Positions 34,179-42,490 of a stretch of 64,000 nt of DNA are shown piece after piece (position 1 is the first letter of the stretch; each line of letters opens with the position of its first letter). The position numbers and the translations under genes were made by a program. Location: contig NZ_JAFCKF010000009.1 in the NCBI RefSeq assembly GCF_018130545.1, positions 124,001-188,000 on the forward strand, given 5' to 3'. The notes under the pieces are model-generated. The model was not told where the DNA came from and ran no database searches. It saw nothing but the letters and a program-made list of their open reading frames with translations. Origin of the DNA: Bradyrhizobium tropiciagri. GTDB taxonomy: Bacteria > Pseudomonadota > Alphaproteobacteria > Rhizobiales > Xanthobacteraceae.

Positions 34179-35056
34179 GCGACGGTCTGTTTGGGTGTGG
34201 TACGGACAACGCTGGGATCGGCGAGGTGGAGCGACAGGCCGCCCGCGGTCAGCGCCAGGCCGGCGTCGAGCGCATCGGCGACGCGGTCGATGCGCACCAG
34301 CGCCAGGCCTTTATCGCCGGCGGTCGAGCCGATGGTGCCGACCTGCTTGTCGCCGGCGAGGATCGTTGCGCCGGCCTCGGGCGAGGGGCCATCGAGAATG
34401 ATCTTCACCGTGCGGGTGCGCGCCGTGCCGCGATGCTGCATGCGCGACACCACCTCCTGGCCGACATAGCAGCCCTTGTCGAAATCGACACCGTTGAGGC
34501 GGTCCATGTTGGTCTCGTGCGGGAAGGCGTCGCCATACATGAAGTCGAGCCCGCCGCGCGGCACGCCGGTCGCGATCCGGTGCGCCTCGTAGGCACTGCT
34601 GTCGACGAGTTCGGCGCCAATCAGATCGGCAAGTTTCTGCTTCAGGTCTTCCGGGATCAGGATGCGCCAGCCCAGCGCCGGGTTGCGCGGATCGGCGAAG
34701 GCGAGATCGGGCGTCGCCGCCGGCACGCCATCCCAGGCCGCCAGCACACCGAGACTGTCGGAGAGGTTCTCGACCACGACCTTGGCGCGCAGCTTGTAGA
34801 AGCCGAGCTTGTCGGCAAGCCCCTTGGCAAGCGCGCGCGGCGCGTCGATCAGGAAACCGCCGCCGTGACCTGTGGGTATCTCGGTGATCAGGAAATCGAC
34901 GATGATCTTGCCCTGCGGCGTCAGCAGCGCGCCGAACCGGGCCTGCCCGGGCTGCAAGAGTTCGACGTCGGTCGTGATGAGGCCGTTGAGGAAGTTGCGG
35001 GCGTCCTCGCCAGAGACCTTGATCACGCCCCGATCTGGAAGAAACGCTGCTTTCAT
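34175..35056 (-). CDS. ygfZ: Folate-binding YgfZ family protein (Fe-S/tRNA modification)
   Basis: 293 residues. YgfZ (Iba57 family) binds folate and supports Fe-S enzymes including the MiaB tRNA modification enzyme. The diagnostic motif is GVDFDKGCYVGQEVVSRMQH (KGCYVGQE with the conserved Cys). The N-terminus FLPDRGVIKVSGEDARNFLN and a glycine-cleavage-T-like fold agree. ATG 35056 is used in preference to the upstream ATG at 35080, which adds only MEKEPILR. First gene of the three-gene overlapping set, divergent from pyrC across 129 bases. Confidence 0.92.
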   Translation of the reverse strand: MKAAFLPDRGVIKVSGEDARNFLNGLITTDVELLQPGQARFGALLTPQGKIIVDFLITEIPTGHGGGFLIDAPRALAKGLADKLGFYKLRAKVVVENLSDSLGVLAAWDGVPAATPDLAFADPRNPALGWRILIPEDLKQKLADLIGAELVDSSAYEAHRIATGVPRGGLDFMYGDAFPHETNMDRLNGVDFDKGCYVGQEVVSRMQHRGTARTRTVKIILDGPSPEAGATILAGDKQVGTIGSTAGDKGLALVRIDRVADALDAGLALTAGGLSLHLADPSVVRTTPKQTVA

Positions 35057-35185
35057 TCGCAAAATTGGCTCTTTTTCCAAGTTCCTTGGGAAACGCGCAG
35101 GCTGCGGATATCCCCTGCCAAGCTAAGGCGCTAGAGTGCGCCGAACAAGGCCCGCGCGACAGCGGAAAGCGGGCGCCGAGGACCT

Positions 35186-36520
35186 ATGAATCAGCATTTT
35201 GACACCATTCTAAAATCCGGCACCGTGGTCAATCAGGACGGCGAGGGCGTGCGCGATATCGGCGTCACCAATGGCCGTATCGCCGCGATCGGATCGCTCG
35301 GCCAGGCCTCGGCCGGCGAGGTGATCGACTGCAAGGGCCTGCACATCCTGCCCGGTGTGATGGACACCCAGGTGCATTTCCGCGAGCCCGGGCTGACACA
35401 GAAGGAAGACCTCGAGACCGGCTCGCGCAGCGCCGTGATGGGCGGCGTCACCGCGGTGTTCGAGATGCCGAACACCAACCCGCTGACGGTCACGGAAGCG
35501 GCGTTCACCGACAAGATCAACCGCGCACATCATCGCATGCATTGCGACTTCGCGTTCTTCATCGGCGGCACCCGCGAGAACGTGCAGGACCTGCCGGAGC
35601 TCGAACGCGCGCCGGGCTGTGCCGGCGTCAAGGTGTTCATCGGCTCCTCCACCGGCGCGCTCCTGGTCGAGGACGACGAGAGCCTGCGGCGGATCTTCCA
35701 GGTGATCAAGCGCCGCGCCGCGTTCCACGCCGAGGACGAATACCGCCTCAACGAGCGCAAGCCGCTGCGGATCGAGGGCGATCCGCGCTCGCATCCGGTG
35801 TGGCGCGACGAGACCGCGGCGCTGATGGCGACCGAGCGGCTGGTCAATCTCGCGCGCGAGACCGGCAAGCGCATCCACGTGCTGCACATCTCGACCAAGG
35901 AAGAGATCCTTTATCTGCGCGACCACAAGGATGTCGCCTCCTGCGAGGCGACGCCGCACCACCTGACGATGGCGGCGCCGGAGTGCTACGAGCGGCTCGG
36001 CACGCTGGCGCAGATGAACCCGCCGGTGCGCTCGGCCGATCACCGCGCCGGGATCTGGTACGGCATCGAGCAGGGCATTATCGACGTGCTCGGCTCGGAC
36101 CACGCGCCGCATACGCTGGAGGAGAAGGACAAGACCTATCCGGCCTCGCCGTCGGGCATGACTGGCGTGCAGACGCTGGTGCCGCTGATGCTCGATCACG
36201 TCAACGCAGGGCGGCTGTCGCTGGCCCGGTTCGTCGACCTCACCAGCGCGGGTCCGGCGCGCCTCTACAACATCGCCTGCAAGGGCCGCATTGCGGCGGG
36301 CTATGATGCCGACTTCACGATCGTCGATCTCAAGCGCAGCGAGACCATCACCAACAAATGGATCGCCTCGCGCGCGGCCTGGACGCCCTATGACGGCGTG
36401 CGGGTGCAGGGCTGGCCGGTCGGCACCTTCGTGCGCGGCAAGCGCGTGATGTGGCAGGGCGAGGTGACGACGCCGTCGCTCGGCGAGCCGGTCCGGTTTC
36501 TGGAGACGCTGAAGGCCTAG
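35186..36520 (+). CDS. pyrC: Dihydroorotase (class I)
   Basis: 444 residues; cyclises N-carbamoyl-aspartate to dihydroorotate in pyrimidine synthesis, zinc-dependent. The amidohydrolase motif VMDTQVHFREPG (His about 64, Arg about 66) provides metal ligands, GCAGVKVFIGSSTG contains the Lys that is carboxylated in class I enzymes, and IDVLGSDHAPHTLEEKDKTY carries the catalytic Asp. Adjacent aspartate carbamoyltransferase or other pyr genes are not seen. GAGGACCT precedes the ATG. Allantoinase is the main alternative, less likely from the HFREPG/SDHAPH context. Confidence 0.9.
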   Translation: MNQHFDTILKSGTVVNQDGEGVRDIGVTNGRIAAIGSLGQASAGEVIDCKGLHILPGVMDTQVHFREPGLTQKEDLETGSRSAVMGGVTAVFEMPNTNPLTVTEAAFTDKINRAHHRMHCDFAFFIGGTRENVQDLPELERAPGCAGVKVFIGSSTGALLVEDDESLRRIFQVIKRRAAFHAEDEYRLNERKPLRIEGDPRSHPVWRDETAALMATERLVNLARETGKRIHVLHISTKEEILYLRDHKDVASCEATPHHLTMAAPECYERLGTLAQMNPPVRSADHRAGIWYGIEQGIIDVLGSDHAPHTLEEKDKTYPASPSGMTGVQTLVPLMLDHVNAGRLSLARFVDLTSAGPARLYNIACKGRIAAGYDADFTIVDLKRSETITNKWIASRAAWTPYDGVRVQGWPVGTFVRGKRVMWQGEVTTPSLGEPVRFLETLKA

Positions 36521-36602
36521 CGCATCACATGCGCCAGATTCTGGTTTGACGCGTTTCCGTTACGCGAACTGGTGCCCGGTTCGCGCGAAAACGTCTTGTG
36601 GG
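36521..36602. repeat. Dispersed GC-rich repeat after pyrC
   Basis: GCATCACATGCGCCAGATTC, GTTTGACGCGTTTCCGTTAC and TTCGCGCGAAAACGTC form imperfect inverted segments related to the 12577-12631 element (GACGCGTTTT / AAAACG arms). It overlaps the convergent gene ends. Confidence 0.45.
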
Positions 36603-36603
36603 A

Positions 36604-36870
36604 TTACTGCCTGGCGAGCGCCAGCGAGAATTCGCCGTTGCGCACCCGTGCGGGGAGGCCTTCGGCGAATTTCGCCACCGCGTCCTCGCCATAGGTCGTG
36701 ACGAGCTCGGCCAGCGCCGCAAACAGGCTCGCCTGCGCAAGGCAGTCGCCGTCGACGCCGTCGTGACGTGCTTCCGCCCAGGCCTCGTTCAGATAGCCCA
36801 GCGCGGCCTGCTTCTGTTCGTGATCGGGACGTGGGTCGTCTTGGTGATGGAAGGACGCTGGATGGCGCAT
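36604..36870 (-). CDS. Hypothetical protein (88 aa)
   Basis: Starts MRHPASFHHQDDPRPDHEQK followed by a helical core (ALGYLNEAWAEARHDGVDGD, SLFAALAELVTTYGEDAVAK) and ends FSLALARQ. The composition is that of a real small alpha-helical soluble protein. ATG 36870 is chosen over 36936 because the latter's leader is not protein-like. GCAGAG precedes the ATG. The palindrome TAACGGCCGTTA (36976-36987) lies 106 bases upstream. Family not recognised. Confidence 0.6.
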   Translation of the reverse strand: MRHPASFHHQDDPRPDHEQKQAALGYLNEAWAEARHDGVDGDCLAQASLFAALAELVTTYGEDAVAKFAEGLPARVRNGEFSLALARQ

Positions 36871-37026
36871 GAAACTCTGCAAAATGAATGCGCGCGGTCC
36901 GAGGAGCGAACCACTGCGACGCGTGAGATGTATCACGCATGCGGGTACCGCCTAGCCCACTTCTTTCGAAAAGGTTAACGGCCGTTACGGCATTTAAAGG
37001 GGAATTTCGGGCGTTCCCACCCGCCC

Positions 37027-37683
37027 TCAGCCAAATGAGCTGTGGATATGGTCCAGCACCGCGCGCGGCGAGGCGCAGAGATGGCTGGCGCCGGCCTCAA
37101 CCAGCTCCTCGGCCGTACCATAGCCATAGGTGACGCCGACGGCGCGGATGCCGTTGCGATTCGCGCCGATCACGTCATGGCTGCGGTCGCCGATCATCAG
37201 GGCCTTGGCCGGATCTGCCCCGGTCTGCTCCAGCGCATAGGCCAGCAGGTCGACCTTGTTGACCCGGGTTCCGTCGAACTCCGAGCCGAACACGTGGTCG
37301 AAATAACCGTTAAGCCCGAAATGGGCGACGATCCGGGTCGCGAACACGTGGGGCTTCGAGGTCGCCACGTAGATGCGGCCGGGCCGCTGCCGCAGCTCCG
37401 CCAGAACCTCCGCGATATCGGGATAGACCGCGTTCTCGAACAGCCCGACGTCGCCGAACCGCTCGCGGTAGAGCTCGACCGCCCGGTCGGCGAGCTCCTC
37501 GCCGCCGAGCAGCATCGCAAAGCTCGCCCTGAGCGGCGGCCCGATGCACCAGGTCAATTCGTCCTGCGACGGAACCGGGCGGCCGAGCTTTTCCAGCGCA
37601 TACTGGATCGAACCGGTGATGCCGGGCTTCGGGTCGGTCAGGGTGCCGTCGAGGTCGAAGAAGATCGCGCGGTCAGTTGGCAT
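37027..37683 (-). CDS. HAD family hydrolase (phosphoglycolate phosphatase-like)
   Basis: 218 residues. HAD motif I is AIFFDLDGTLTDPKPGITGS (both Asp present), motif II is in YVATSKPH, and motif III/IV in KALMIGDRSHDVIGANRNGI. The cap domain (about 18-85) places it near phosphoglycolate phosphatase and 5'-nucleotidase-like members. Its start overlaps the end of the TIGR02301 gene by 11 bases, so the two are probably co-transcribed. Substrate uncertain. Confidence 0.88.
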   Translation of the reverse strand: MPTDRAIFFDLDGTLTDPKPGITGSIQYALEKLGRPVPSQDELTWCIGPPLRASFAMLLGGEELADRAVELYRERFGDVGLFENAVYPDIAEVLAELRQRPGRIYVATSKPHVFATRIVAHFGLNGYFDHVFGSEFDGTRVNKVDLLAYALEQTGADPAKALMIGDRSHDVIGANRNGIRAVGVTYGYGTAEELVEAGASHLCASPRAVLDHIHSSFG

Positions 37684-38050
37684 AGCGGGCCGTCAGGTCG
37701 CGCGAGATCTTCGAGCCTTCCTCGATGTAACGGCGGATCGCCACACTCGCCGCGGGCGTGCAGGTCCGGTAGGTCTGCTGGAAGCCGTTGTAGCCGCGGT
37801 TGAAGCCGGCAACCATGCGGGCGCGGCGGTCACCGGAAGGGGTCTCGGCGTCGATCAGCGCCTGCATCTCGTTGCGCCATTTGGTGCCCTCGTTGGCGTT
37901 GCAGATGCCGCGCAGATAGTGCAGGGCGCCGAGGATTTCGGCCAGCCGCTGCAAATCGCCGTCGAACGGCGCAGCCGCATCCTGCGCCCGGGCGGGCGTC
38001 GCGAGGCATGCCGACATCAGGATCACAACGGCGAGAAAGGCTCTGATCAT
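37673..38050 (-). CDS. TIGR02301 family exported protein
   Basis: 125 residues. Signal peptide MIRAFLAVVILMSACLATPA with ARAQ cleavage; the mature protein is helical, with FDGDLQRLAEILGALHYLRG, two Cys (GICNANEG, YRTCTPAASV) and FNRGYNGFQQTYRTC, which is the pattern of TIGR02301, a family of small proteins restricted to alphaproteobacteria. Function unknown; periplasmic by its signal. ATG 38050 was chosen because it opens the signal peptide; the longer frame is not plausible. It lies 74 bases downstream of the Nudix gene. Confidence 0.8.
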   Translation of the reverse strand: MIRAFLAVVILMSACLATPARAQDAAAPFDGDLQRLAEILGALHYLRGICNANEGTKWRNEMQALIDAETPSGDRRARMVAGFNRGYNGFQQTYRTCTPAASVAIRRYIEEGSKISRDLTARYAN

Positions 38051-38124
38051 CAGGGGTTCCGGAATGGCCGTGGTATGCCCCCTCAATGCGCCCGAGGCAA
38101 GGCGGGAACGCCCGGAAACAGGCC

Positions 38125-38544
38125 TCAAACCAGCCGCCGGGCGGCCGCAATCACCTCGTGGAGGCCACCGGTGACCTTGAGGTCGCCGATCTCCTCCGGC
38201 GCCAGCCATTTGAAATCGTCGTGCTCGTCGTTCAGCACCGGCTCGCGGGAGGCCCAGCGCGCCGCGAAGGTCATGATCATGTAGTGCCCGGTGCCAGGAA
38301 GGGTCGGCAGCACCTCGCGCCAGCCGGCCAACCCCAGGATCTCGACCCTAAGACCGGTCTCCTCGTCGATCTCCCGGTGCAGTGCGGTGTGCAGCGTCTC
38401 GCCGAACTCGACCCGGCCGCCGGGCAGCGAATAGAAGCCCTTGCCCGGCGAGCGGGCGCGGCGGACCAGCAGCACCTTGCCGTCGCGGAAAATCACGCCT
38501 GACACGGCGAGCTGCGGGCGGATCGGGGGTTCGGGAGAGGTCAA
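38125..38544 (-). CDS. Nudix hydrolase
   Basis: 139 residues. The Nudix box reads GGRVEFGETLHTALHREIDE then ETGL, matching Gx5Ex7REUxEExGU with all acidic metal ligands. Starts VSGVIFRDGKVLLVRRARSP, as in ADP-ribose pyrophosphatase/8-oxo-dGTP-type enzymes. Single domain, cytosolic. It belongs to the leftward group of HAD and TIGR02301 genes. Substrate unknown. Confidence 0.9.
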   Translation of the reverse strand: MTSPEPPIRPQLAVSGVIFRDGKVLLVRRARSPGKGFYSLPGGRVEFGETLHTALHREIDEETGLRVEILGLAGWREVLPTLPGTGHYMIMTFAARWASREPVLNDEHDDFKWLAPEEIGDLKVTGGLHEVIAAARRLV

Positions 38545-38583
38545 AGGGCAGCACCAGTTTCGCAGACCACCATGCCCGATAAA

Positions 38584-39084
38584 TCAGGCGCCCGCCATGA
38601 TGCGGTCGACGTCGGCCTCTGCGGCGCCGTTGATGACGCCGGCGGTCTGCATCACCAGCGGCTTGACCCAGACGATGGCCTGCTCGGCGAGCGCGACCCG
38701 GCTCTTGTCCTGCTGCAACTGCCGCATCGCGGCGCCGACCTCGGTCAGGATCCTGGTCATGCTGTCGGTGAGCTGGTCGAATTCGGCCCGGATATTGGCG
38801 TTCGCCATCTCGTAGGCCTCGATCGCGAGGTCACGTGCCTTGAAGTTGGACGCGGTGAAATGCTCGGCATAGGACAGCGGCTGCCATTCCAGGAAATCGT
38901 CGGCGCATTCCGGCAGGTCAGGCACCATCTCCAGCAGCATGATGGCTTCGTTGAAATGATTGAGGTAGTCGGTCGCAAGCCCGGTGCGGGGATTGATGTT
39001 GGCGGCGCGCAACTGCGCCGCCCGCGCCTCGTCGGGGTACGTCGGTCGCGGGGAAGAGCCCGCTATGGCGGCCGTTGAGGTCAT
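38584..39084 (-). CDS. Hypothetical alpha-helical protein
   Basis: 166 residues beginning MTSTAAIAGSSPRPTYPDEA; mostly helical with amphipathic segments (GLATDYLNHFNEAIMLLEMV, MANANIRAEFDQLTDSMTRI). Signal peptide and membrane helices absent. It is adjacent to, and divergent from, the SRAP gene across 62 bases. I do not recognise the family; the composition and codon use are those of a normal gene. Confidence 0.65.
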   Translation of the reverse strand: MTSTAAIAGSSPRPTYPDEARAAQLRAANINPRTGLATDYLNHFNEAIMLLEMVPDLPECADDFLEWQPLSYAEHFTASNFKARDLAIEAYEMANANIRAEFDQLTDSMTRILTEVGAAMRQLQQDKSRVALAEQAIVWVKPLVMQTAGVINGAAEADVDRIMAGA

Positions 39085-39146
39085 TGATCGCAGTCTTTAA
39101 CGTTCCAAGTTAAGGCAGAATAAACGGATACCACTCTGGACGGAAT

Positions 39147-39908
39147 ATGTGCGGACGCTTTGTCATAACCTCGCCGCCGGCGGCCTTGCGGGAGATGTTC
39201 GGCTATATCGAGCAGCCGAATTTTCCGCCACGGTATAATGTTGCGCCGACCCAGCCGATCCCGGTCGTGCTGCTGCAGAATGGCGGCCGGCATTTTCAAT
39301 TGATGCGCTGGGGCCTGATCCCGTCCTGGGTCAAGGACCCCCGCACCTTCTCGCTGCTGATCAACGCGCGCTCCGAGACGGTGCGCGAGAAGCCGGCGTT
39401 CAAGAACGCGATCAAGCGGCGCCGCGCGCTGATCCCAGCCGACGGCTATTACGAATGGCACGATTCTGGCGGCCGCAAGCGGCCGTTCTTCATCCATCGC
39501 CGCGACGGCTATCCGCTCGCCTTCGCAGCACTTGCCGAGACCTGGATGGGCCCGAACGGCGAGGAGCAGGACACGGTTGCGATCGTCACCGCGCCGGCGA
39601 GCCCCGATCTCGCGCAGCTGCATCACCGCGTCCCCGTCACGATCCGCCCCGAGCAATTCGCGCGCTGGCTCGACTGCCTGCCCAATGATGTCGACGACGT
39701 GATGCCGATGTTGAAGGGGCCCGATGTCGGCGAGTTCGTCTGGCACCAGGTGACGATGCGGGTCAATGCGGTTGCCAATGACGATGCGCAATTGCTGCTG
39801 CCGATGACCGCGGAGGAGATCGCCGCGGAGGATGCGCCGCCGGCGAAGAAGGCCGCGCCGCGGAAGACGACGGCGCGAGAGGATGACGGGCAGGGCTCGC
39901 TGTTCTAG
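39147..39908 (+). CDS. SOS response-associated peptidase (SRAP/YedK/HMCES family)
   Basis: 253 residues. The protein begins MCGRFVITSP: after Met removal Cys2 forms a thiazolidine crosslink to abasic sites in single-stranded DNA, shielding them. Other family residues are visible: RYNVAPTQPIPVVL (Asn), NARSETVREKPAFK, DGYYEWHDSGGRKR (Glu), and LHHRVPVTI (His). The C-terminal 30 residues are a Lys/Ala-rich basic tail (PPAKKAAPRKTTARE) that probably assists DNA binding. GGACGGAAT precedes ATG 39147. A LexA box was not identified upstream. Confidence 0.95.
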   Translation: MCGRFVITSPPAALREMFGYIEQPNFPPRYNVAPTQPIPVVLLQNGGRHFQLMRWGLIPSWVKDPRTFSLLINARSETVREKPAFKNAIKRRRALIPADGYYEWHDSGGRKRPFFIHRRDGYPLAFAALAETWMGPNGEEQDTVAIVTAPASPDLAQLHHRVPVTIRPEQFARWLDCLPNDVDDVMPMLKGPDVGEFVWHQVTMRVNAVANDDAQLLLPMTAEEIAAEDAPPAKKAAPRKTTAREDDGQGSLF

Positions 39909-39965
39909 GGCTGAAGAGGCTGCGCGTACTGCACGATGTGGATATGGGCGCGCATGTTCCCACAT

Positions 39966-40089
39966 CGTCGTCCCGGCGAAGGCCGGGACCCATACGCCGC
40001 AGCCGGTGTTGTGAGAGGGACTCGTTATTTTAGCGCGGCACAGCAATTGGCATCGGTGGTTATGGGTTCCGGCCTGCGCCGGGACGACG
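39966..40089. repeat. Intergenic inverted repeat, GTCGTCCCGGCGAAGGCCGGG family
   Basis: CGTCGTCCCGGCGAAGGCCG then GGACCCATACG (39966-39996) is the inverse of TGGTTATGGGTTCCGGCCTG then CGCCGGGACGACG (40057-40089). The region 40090-40342 after it contains only a weak 57-codon frame (from ATG 40122) without a ribosome binding site; I see no clear gene there. Confidence 0.8.
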
Positions 40090-40342
40090 ATGAGTTTGGT
40101 TTTCGATTCAAACGGTCAAACATGCGGGTGATCCAGTATTCCAGAGACGCCGAAGCCTTAGCGGAGGCGGCGAGCCGGGCGATGACAGGTGAGGATGAGG
40201 ACGCGACTGTGCGTTCTCGTACCGGCGGAAATTCAGGTCGGCACAAACTGCACTGGCCGCTCGTACCCTCGACGACATACCCTTGCGTCAAGTGATGAGT
40301 CGCCGGTATCCGGCGAGCCCTGTCGTGAACACGGGGGAAGCG

Positions 40343-40513
40343 ATGGCTGGTAATCACGCTCCGGATGAACAGGAGCCGTTCAGTGAGCAGATCGCGGGTA
40401 TTCTGCAAGCCTTCACGGCTGAAGAGCTTCGCCAGCTCCTGACGGAGATCGAGCGCTTCTTGAAAGTCGACCGCAGCAAAGAGCACGCCGTTCCGCGCAG
40501 CGAGGTGAGCTGA
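40343..40513 (+). CDS. Small acidic helical protein (56 aa)
   Basis: MAGNHAPDEQEPFSEQIAGI then LQAFTAEELRQLLTEIERFL: a predicted single long amphipathic helix with a charged tail. The ATG is preceded by an excellent site, GGGGGAAGCG, which supports real translation. It may be a small regulatory or partner protein; I recognise no family. The frame extends upstream to 40283, but that part has poor composition. Confidence 0.55.
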   Translation: MAGNHAPDEQEPFSEQIAGILQAFTAEELRQLLTEIERFLKVDRSKEHAVPRSEVS

Positions 40514-40565
40514 CGCCGCCGCGCGGACGTGTGGTGTTGGCGATCGTGCCGCGTCCGGGGACGCG

Positions 40566-40952
40566 TCACCCCTTCACTGACGCCACGCCCTCGATCTCGA
40601 TCAGCATTTTCGGATTGGGCAGCGCCAGCACCACGCAGGTGGTGCGCGCGGGGTAGGGGGCGGGGCCGAACGCGCCGGCATAGAGCGCGTTCATGGTGGC
40701 GACGTCGCTGGCGCGGGTCAGCAGCACGTTGACCTTGACCAGGTCGCGCATCGTCGCGCCCGCCTCGGTCAGCACGCGCTTGAAATTGGTCACGACGTTG
40801 GCGAACTGCGCCTCGAAACTGTCGGGCAGCTCGCGGTTGGCGTCGAAGCCGGGAATGCCGGATATGAACAGCAAATCGCCGACACGGGCGCCGAACGAGA
40901 GCGGCGGCGCCTGGACGCCGGGCGGCGGAGGGAAGTGCTTGATCTCTGTCAT
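40566..40952 (-). CDS. RidA/YjgF/YER057c family enamine deaminase
   Basis: 128 residues. RidA proteins hydrolyse reactive 2-aminoacrylate-type enamines. Family pattern: GARVGDLLFISGIPGFDANR, QFANVVTNFKRVLTEAGATM, the Arg in PARTTCVVLALPNPKMLIEI (usual ligand-binding Arg) and the terminal EIEGVASV. Cytosolic trimer by family knowledge. Separate from the YeeE/YedE genes by 4 bases on the same strand (downstream of them), so it may be co-transcribed. Confidence 0.9.
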   Translation of the reverse strand: MTEIKHFPPPPGVQAPPLSFGARVGDLLFISGIPGFDANRELPDSFEAQFANVVTNFKRVLTEAGATMRDLVKVNVLLTRASDVATMNALYAGAFGPAPYPARTTCVVLALPNPKMLIEIEGVASVKG

Positions 40953-40956
40953 GGGA

Positions 40957-41421
40957 TCACCCGTCTGCGCGAGAGGGAAGGGGAGAGGTTTCGATGGCGC
41001 GTGGCGCGGCGGCCCGCCCGCGCCACAGCCCGTTGCCGATCATGCCGGCCAGCATCGCGATGACGAACACCACGATCGGCAATGAGAGCCCGGCGAGATT
41101 GACCAATGCCGGCCCGGGGCAGATGCCGGCGAGGCCCCAGCCGATGCCGAACAGCACGGCGCCGCCGACCAGCGACGCATCGATGTCGTTGCGGTCGGGC
41201 CAGACGAAGCGCGCCGAGAAGGCGGGCGCGGTGCGCCGCCGCGCGATCGCAAAGCCTGTGGCGGCGACCGCAACCGCCCCCGCCATCACGAAGGCGAGCG
41301 TCGCATCCCAGGCGCCGAACAGGTCGAGGAAGCCGAGCACCTTCTGTGGATCGGTCATGCCGGAGATCAGGAGGCCCGCGCCGAAGATCAGACCGCAGAT
41401 GAAGCTTGCGAGAACCGGCAT
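40957..41421 (-). CDS. YeeE/YedE family protein, second half (PmpB-like)
   Basis: 154 residues with four to five membrane helices, starting MPVLASFICGLIFGAGLLIS. GIGWGLAGICPGPALVNLAG contains the Gly-rich Cys motif (GxCPG) that in YeeE/PmpB proteins guides a sulfur species across the membrane. Its start is 2 bases after the stop of the other half at 41424, so the pair is a split version of the fused thiosulfate transporter TsuA/YeeE. Import of thiosulfate or related sulfane sulfur is inferred from the family. Confidence 0.85.
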   Translation of the reverse strand: MPVLASFICGLIFGAGLLISGMTDPQKVLGFLDLFGAWDATLAFVMAGAVAVAATGFAIARRRTAPAFSARFVWPDRNDIDASLVGGAVLFGIGWGLAGICPGPALVNLAGLSLPIVVFVIAMLAGMIGNGLWRGRAAAPRAIETSPLPSRADG

Positions 41422-41423
41422 GG

Positions 41424-41849
41424 CTAACCTCCGATCACATGTCTTGTGACCGCGACCGTCGCGATCGCCGCCGTCATGAAGATGAACGTCGCCACGATCG
41501 AGCGGCCGGACAGCCGCGCGAAGCCGCAGACGCCGTGGCCCGAGGTGCAGCCATTGCCCATGCGGGTGCCGAACCCGACCAGGAGGCCTGCGATCGCGAT
41601 CACGACGAGGCTTCCGTTCATCGCCGGCCGCGGCAGCGGCGCGCCGAACAATGCCGCAACCAGCGGCGCCGCGATCAGCCCGAAGATGAACGCGATGCGC
41701 CAGCCGCGATCGCTGGTATCGGGCTGGAGCAGGCCGCCGGCGATGCCGGTCACCCCGGCGATTCGCCCGGTCAGCAGCATCAGGAGCGCCGCGGCGAGCC
41801 CGATCAGCGCGCCGCCAAAGAGGCCGGAAAGTGGGGTGAAATTGTGCAT
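41424..41849 (-). CDS. YeeE/YedE family protein, first half (PmpA-like)
   Basis: 141 residues with four predicted membrane helices, starting MHNFTPLSGLFGGALIGLAA. The conserved GFGTRMGNGCTSGHGVCGFA contains the Cys motif GNGCTSGHGVCG that lines the sulfur-conducting path. ATG 41849 is chosen because it opens directly into the first helix; the frame extends to 42008 with a soluble, non-conserved leader. First gene of the pair; it is divergent from the exported protein gene across 197 bases. No sulfurtransferase or BigR-type regulator is next to it. Confidence 0.85.
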   Translation of the reverse strand: MHNFTPLSGLFGGALIGLAAALLMLLTGRIAGVTGIAGGLLQPDTSDRGWRIAFIFGLIAAPLVAALFGAPLPRPAMNGSLVVIAIAGLLVGFGTRMGNGCTSGHGVCGFARLSGRSIVATFIFMTAAIATVAVTRHVIGG

Positions 41850-42046
41850 CGATGCGGGTCCCTGTTGCGCAAACTCCTCAGCGATGGCGCAAAGCGGTGG
41901 GCGCATATGCGCCAATGGTCGCGCGACCATATCGGCGATGATAGACTCCGCGCCAACATGAACAAGCGCAATCCTGCGTGTTTTGCCGGCATTTCGACGT
42001 GCCGCCACCCGGTCGGATTGCCCCGATTCGATCTGGAGAACTCCCC

Positions 42047-42481
42047 ATGAAATTGTCGTCCGCCGCCCGCGCCGTGCTGTTCGCGCTGGCGCTGCTCACC
42101 GGATCGTCCGCCGCGTTGGCCGATGAAGGCGCGGTGACGCTCGTCATCTTCAAGGGCGGCTGGATCTTCGGCGGCTCCGCCGGCAAGGGCGTCCTGACCT
42201 TCCACGGCCAGACCTACGGGCTCACCGCCGGCGGGCTGGATTACGGCCTCGTGTTCGGCGGCTCGCAGACCACGTTGCAGGGCAAGGTGCGCAACATCCG
42301 CCGCGCCCAGGATATCGCCGGCGTCTACGCCGCGGCGGGCGTGGGCGTCGCGCTCGGCGCCGGCATGCGCGGCATCCTCCTGACCAACCAGAACGGCGCG
42401 GTGCTCGAACTGAGCGGCAAGCAGGTCGGCCTGATGGCCAATGTCGACCTCAGCGGGTTGGCGATCACGTTGAAGGAATAG
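42047..42481 (+). CDS. Exported DUF1134-like hypothetical protein
   Basis: 144 residues. Signal peptide MKLSSAARAVLFALALLTGS with an ALAD cleavage site. The mature chain is beta-rich and glycine-rich: IFKGGWIFGGSAGKGVLTFH, YGLVFGGSQTTLQGKVRNIR, AGVYAAAGVGVALGAGMRGI and LELSGKQVGLMANVDLSGLA. The arrangement resembles small envelope proteins related to DUF1134/EipA, but the similarity is too loose to name it. GGAGAACTCCCC precedes the ATG. Confidence 0.6.
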   Translation: MKLSSAARAVLFALALLTGSSAALADEGAVTLVIFKGGWIFGGSAGKGVLTFHGQTYGLTAGGLDYGLVFGGSQTTLQGKVRNIRRAQDIAGVYAAAGVGVALGAGMRGILLTNQNGAVLELSGKQVGLMANVDLSGLAITLKE

Positions 42482-42490
42482 GCGGTCCGG

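Noticed and set aside
36976-36987. Palindrome TAACGGCCGTTA as operator
   Set aside because: Only 12 bases and single-copy in this window; could be chance.
40122-40295. 57-codon frame MRVIQYSRDAEALAEAASRA... after an intergenic repeat
   Set aside because: No ribosome binding site and no recognisable family; could be a gene remnant but cannot be supported.
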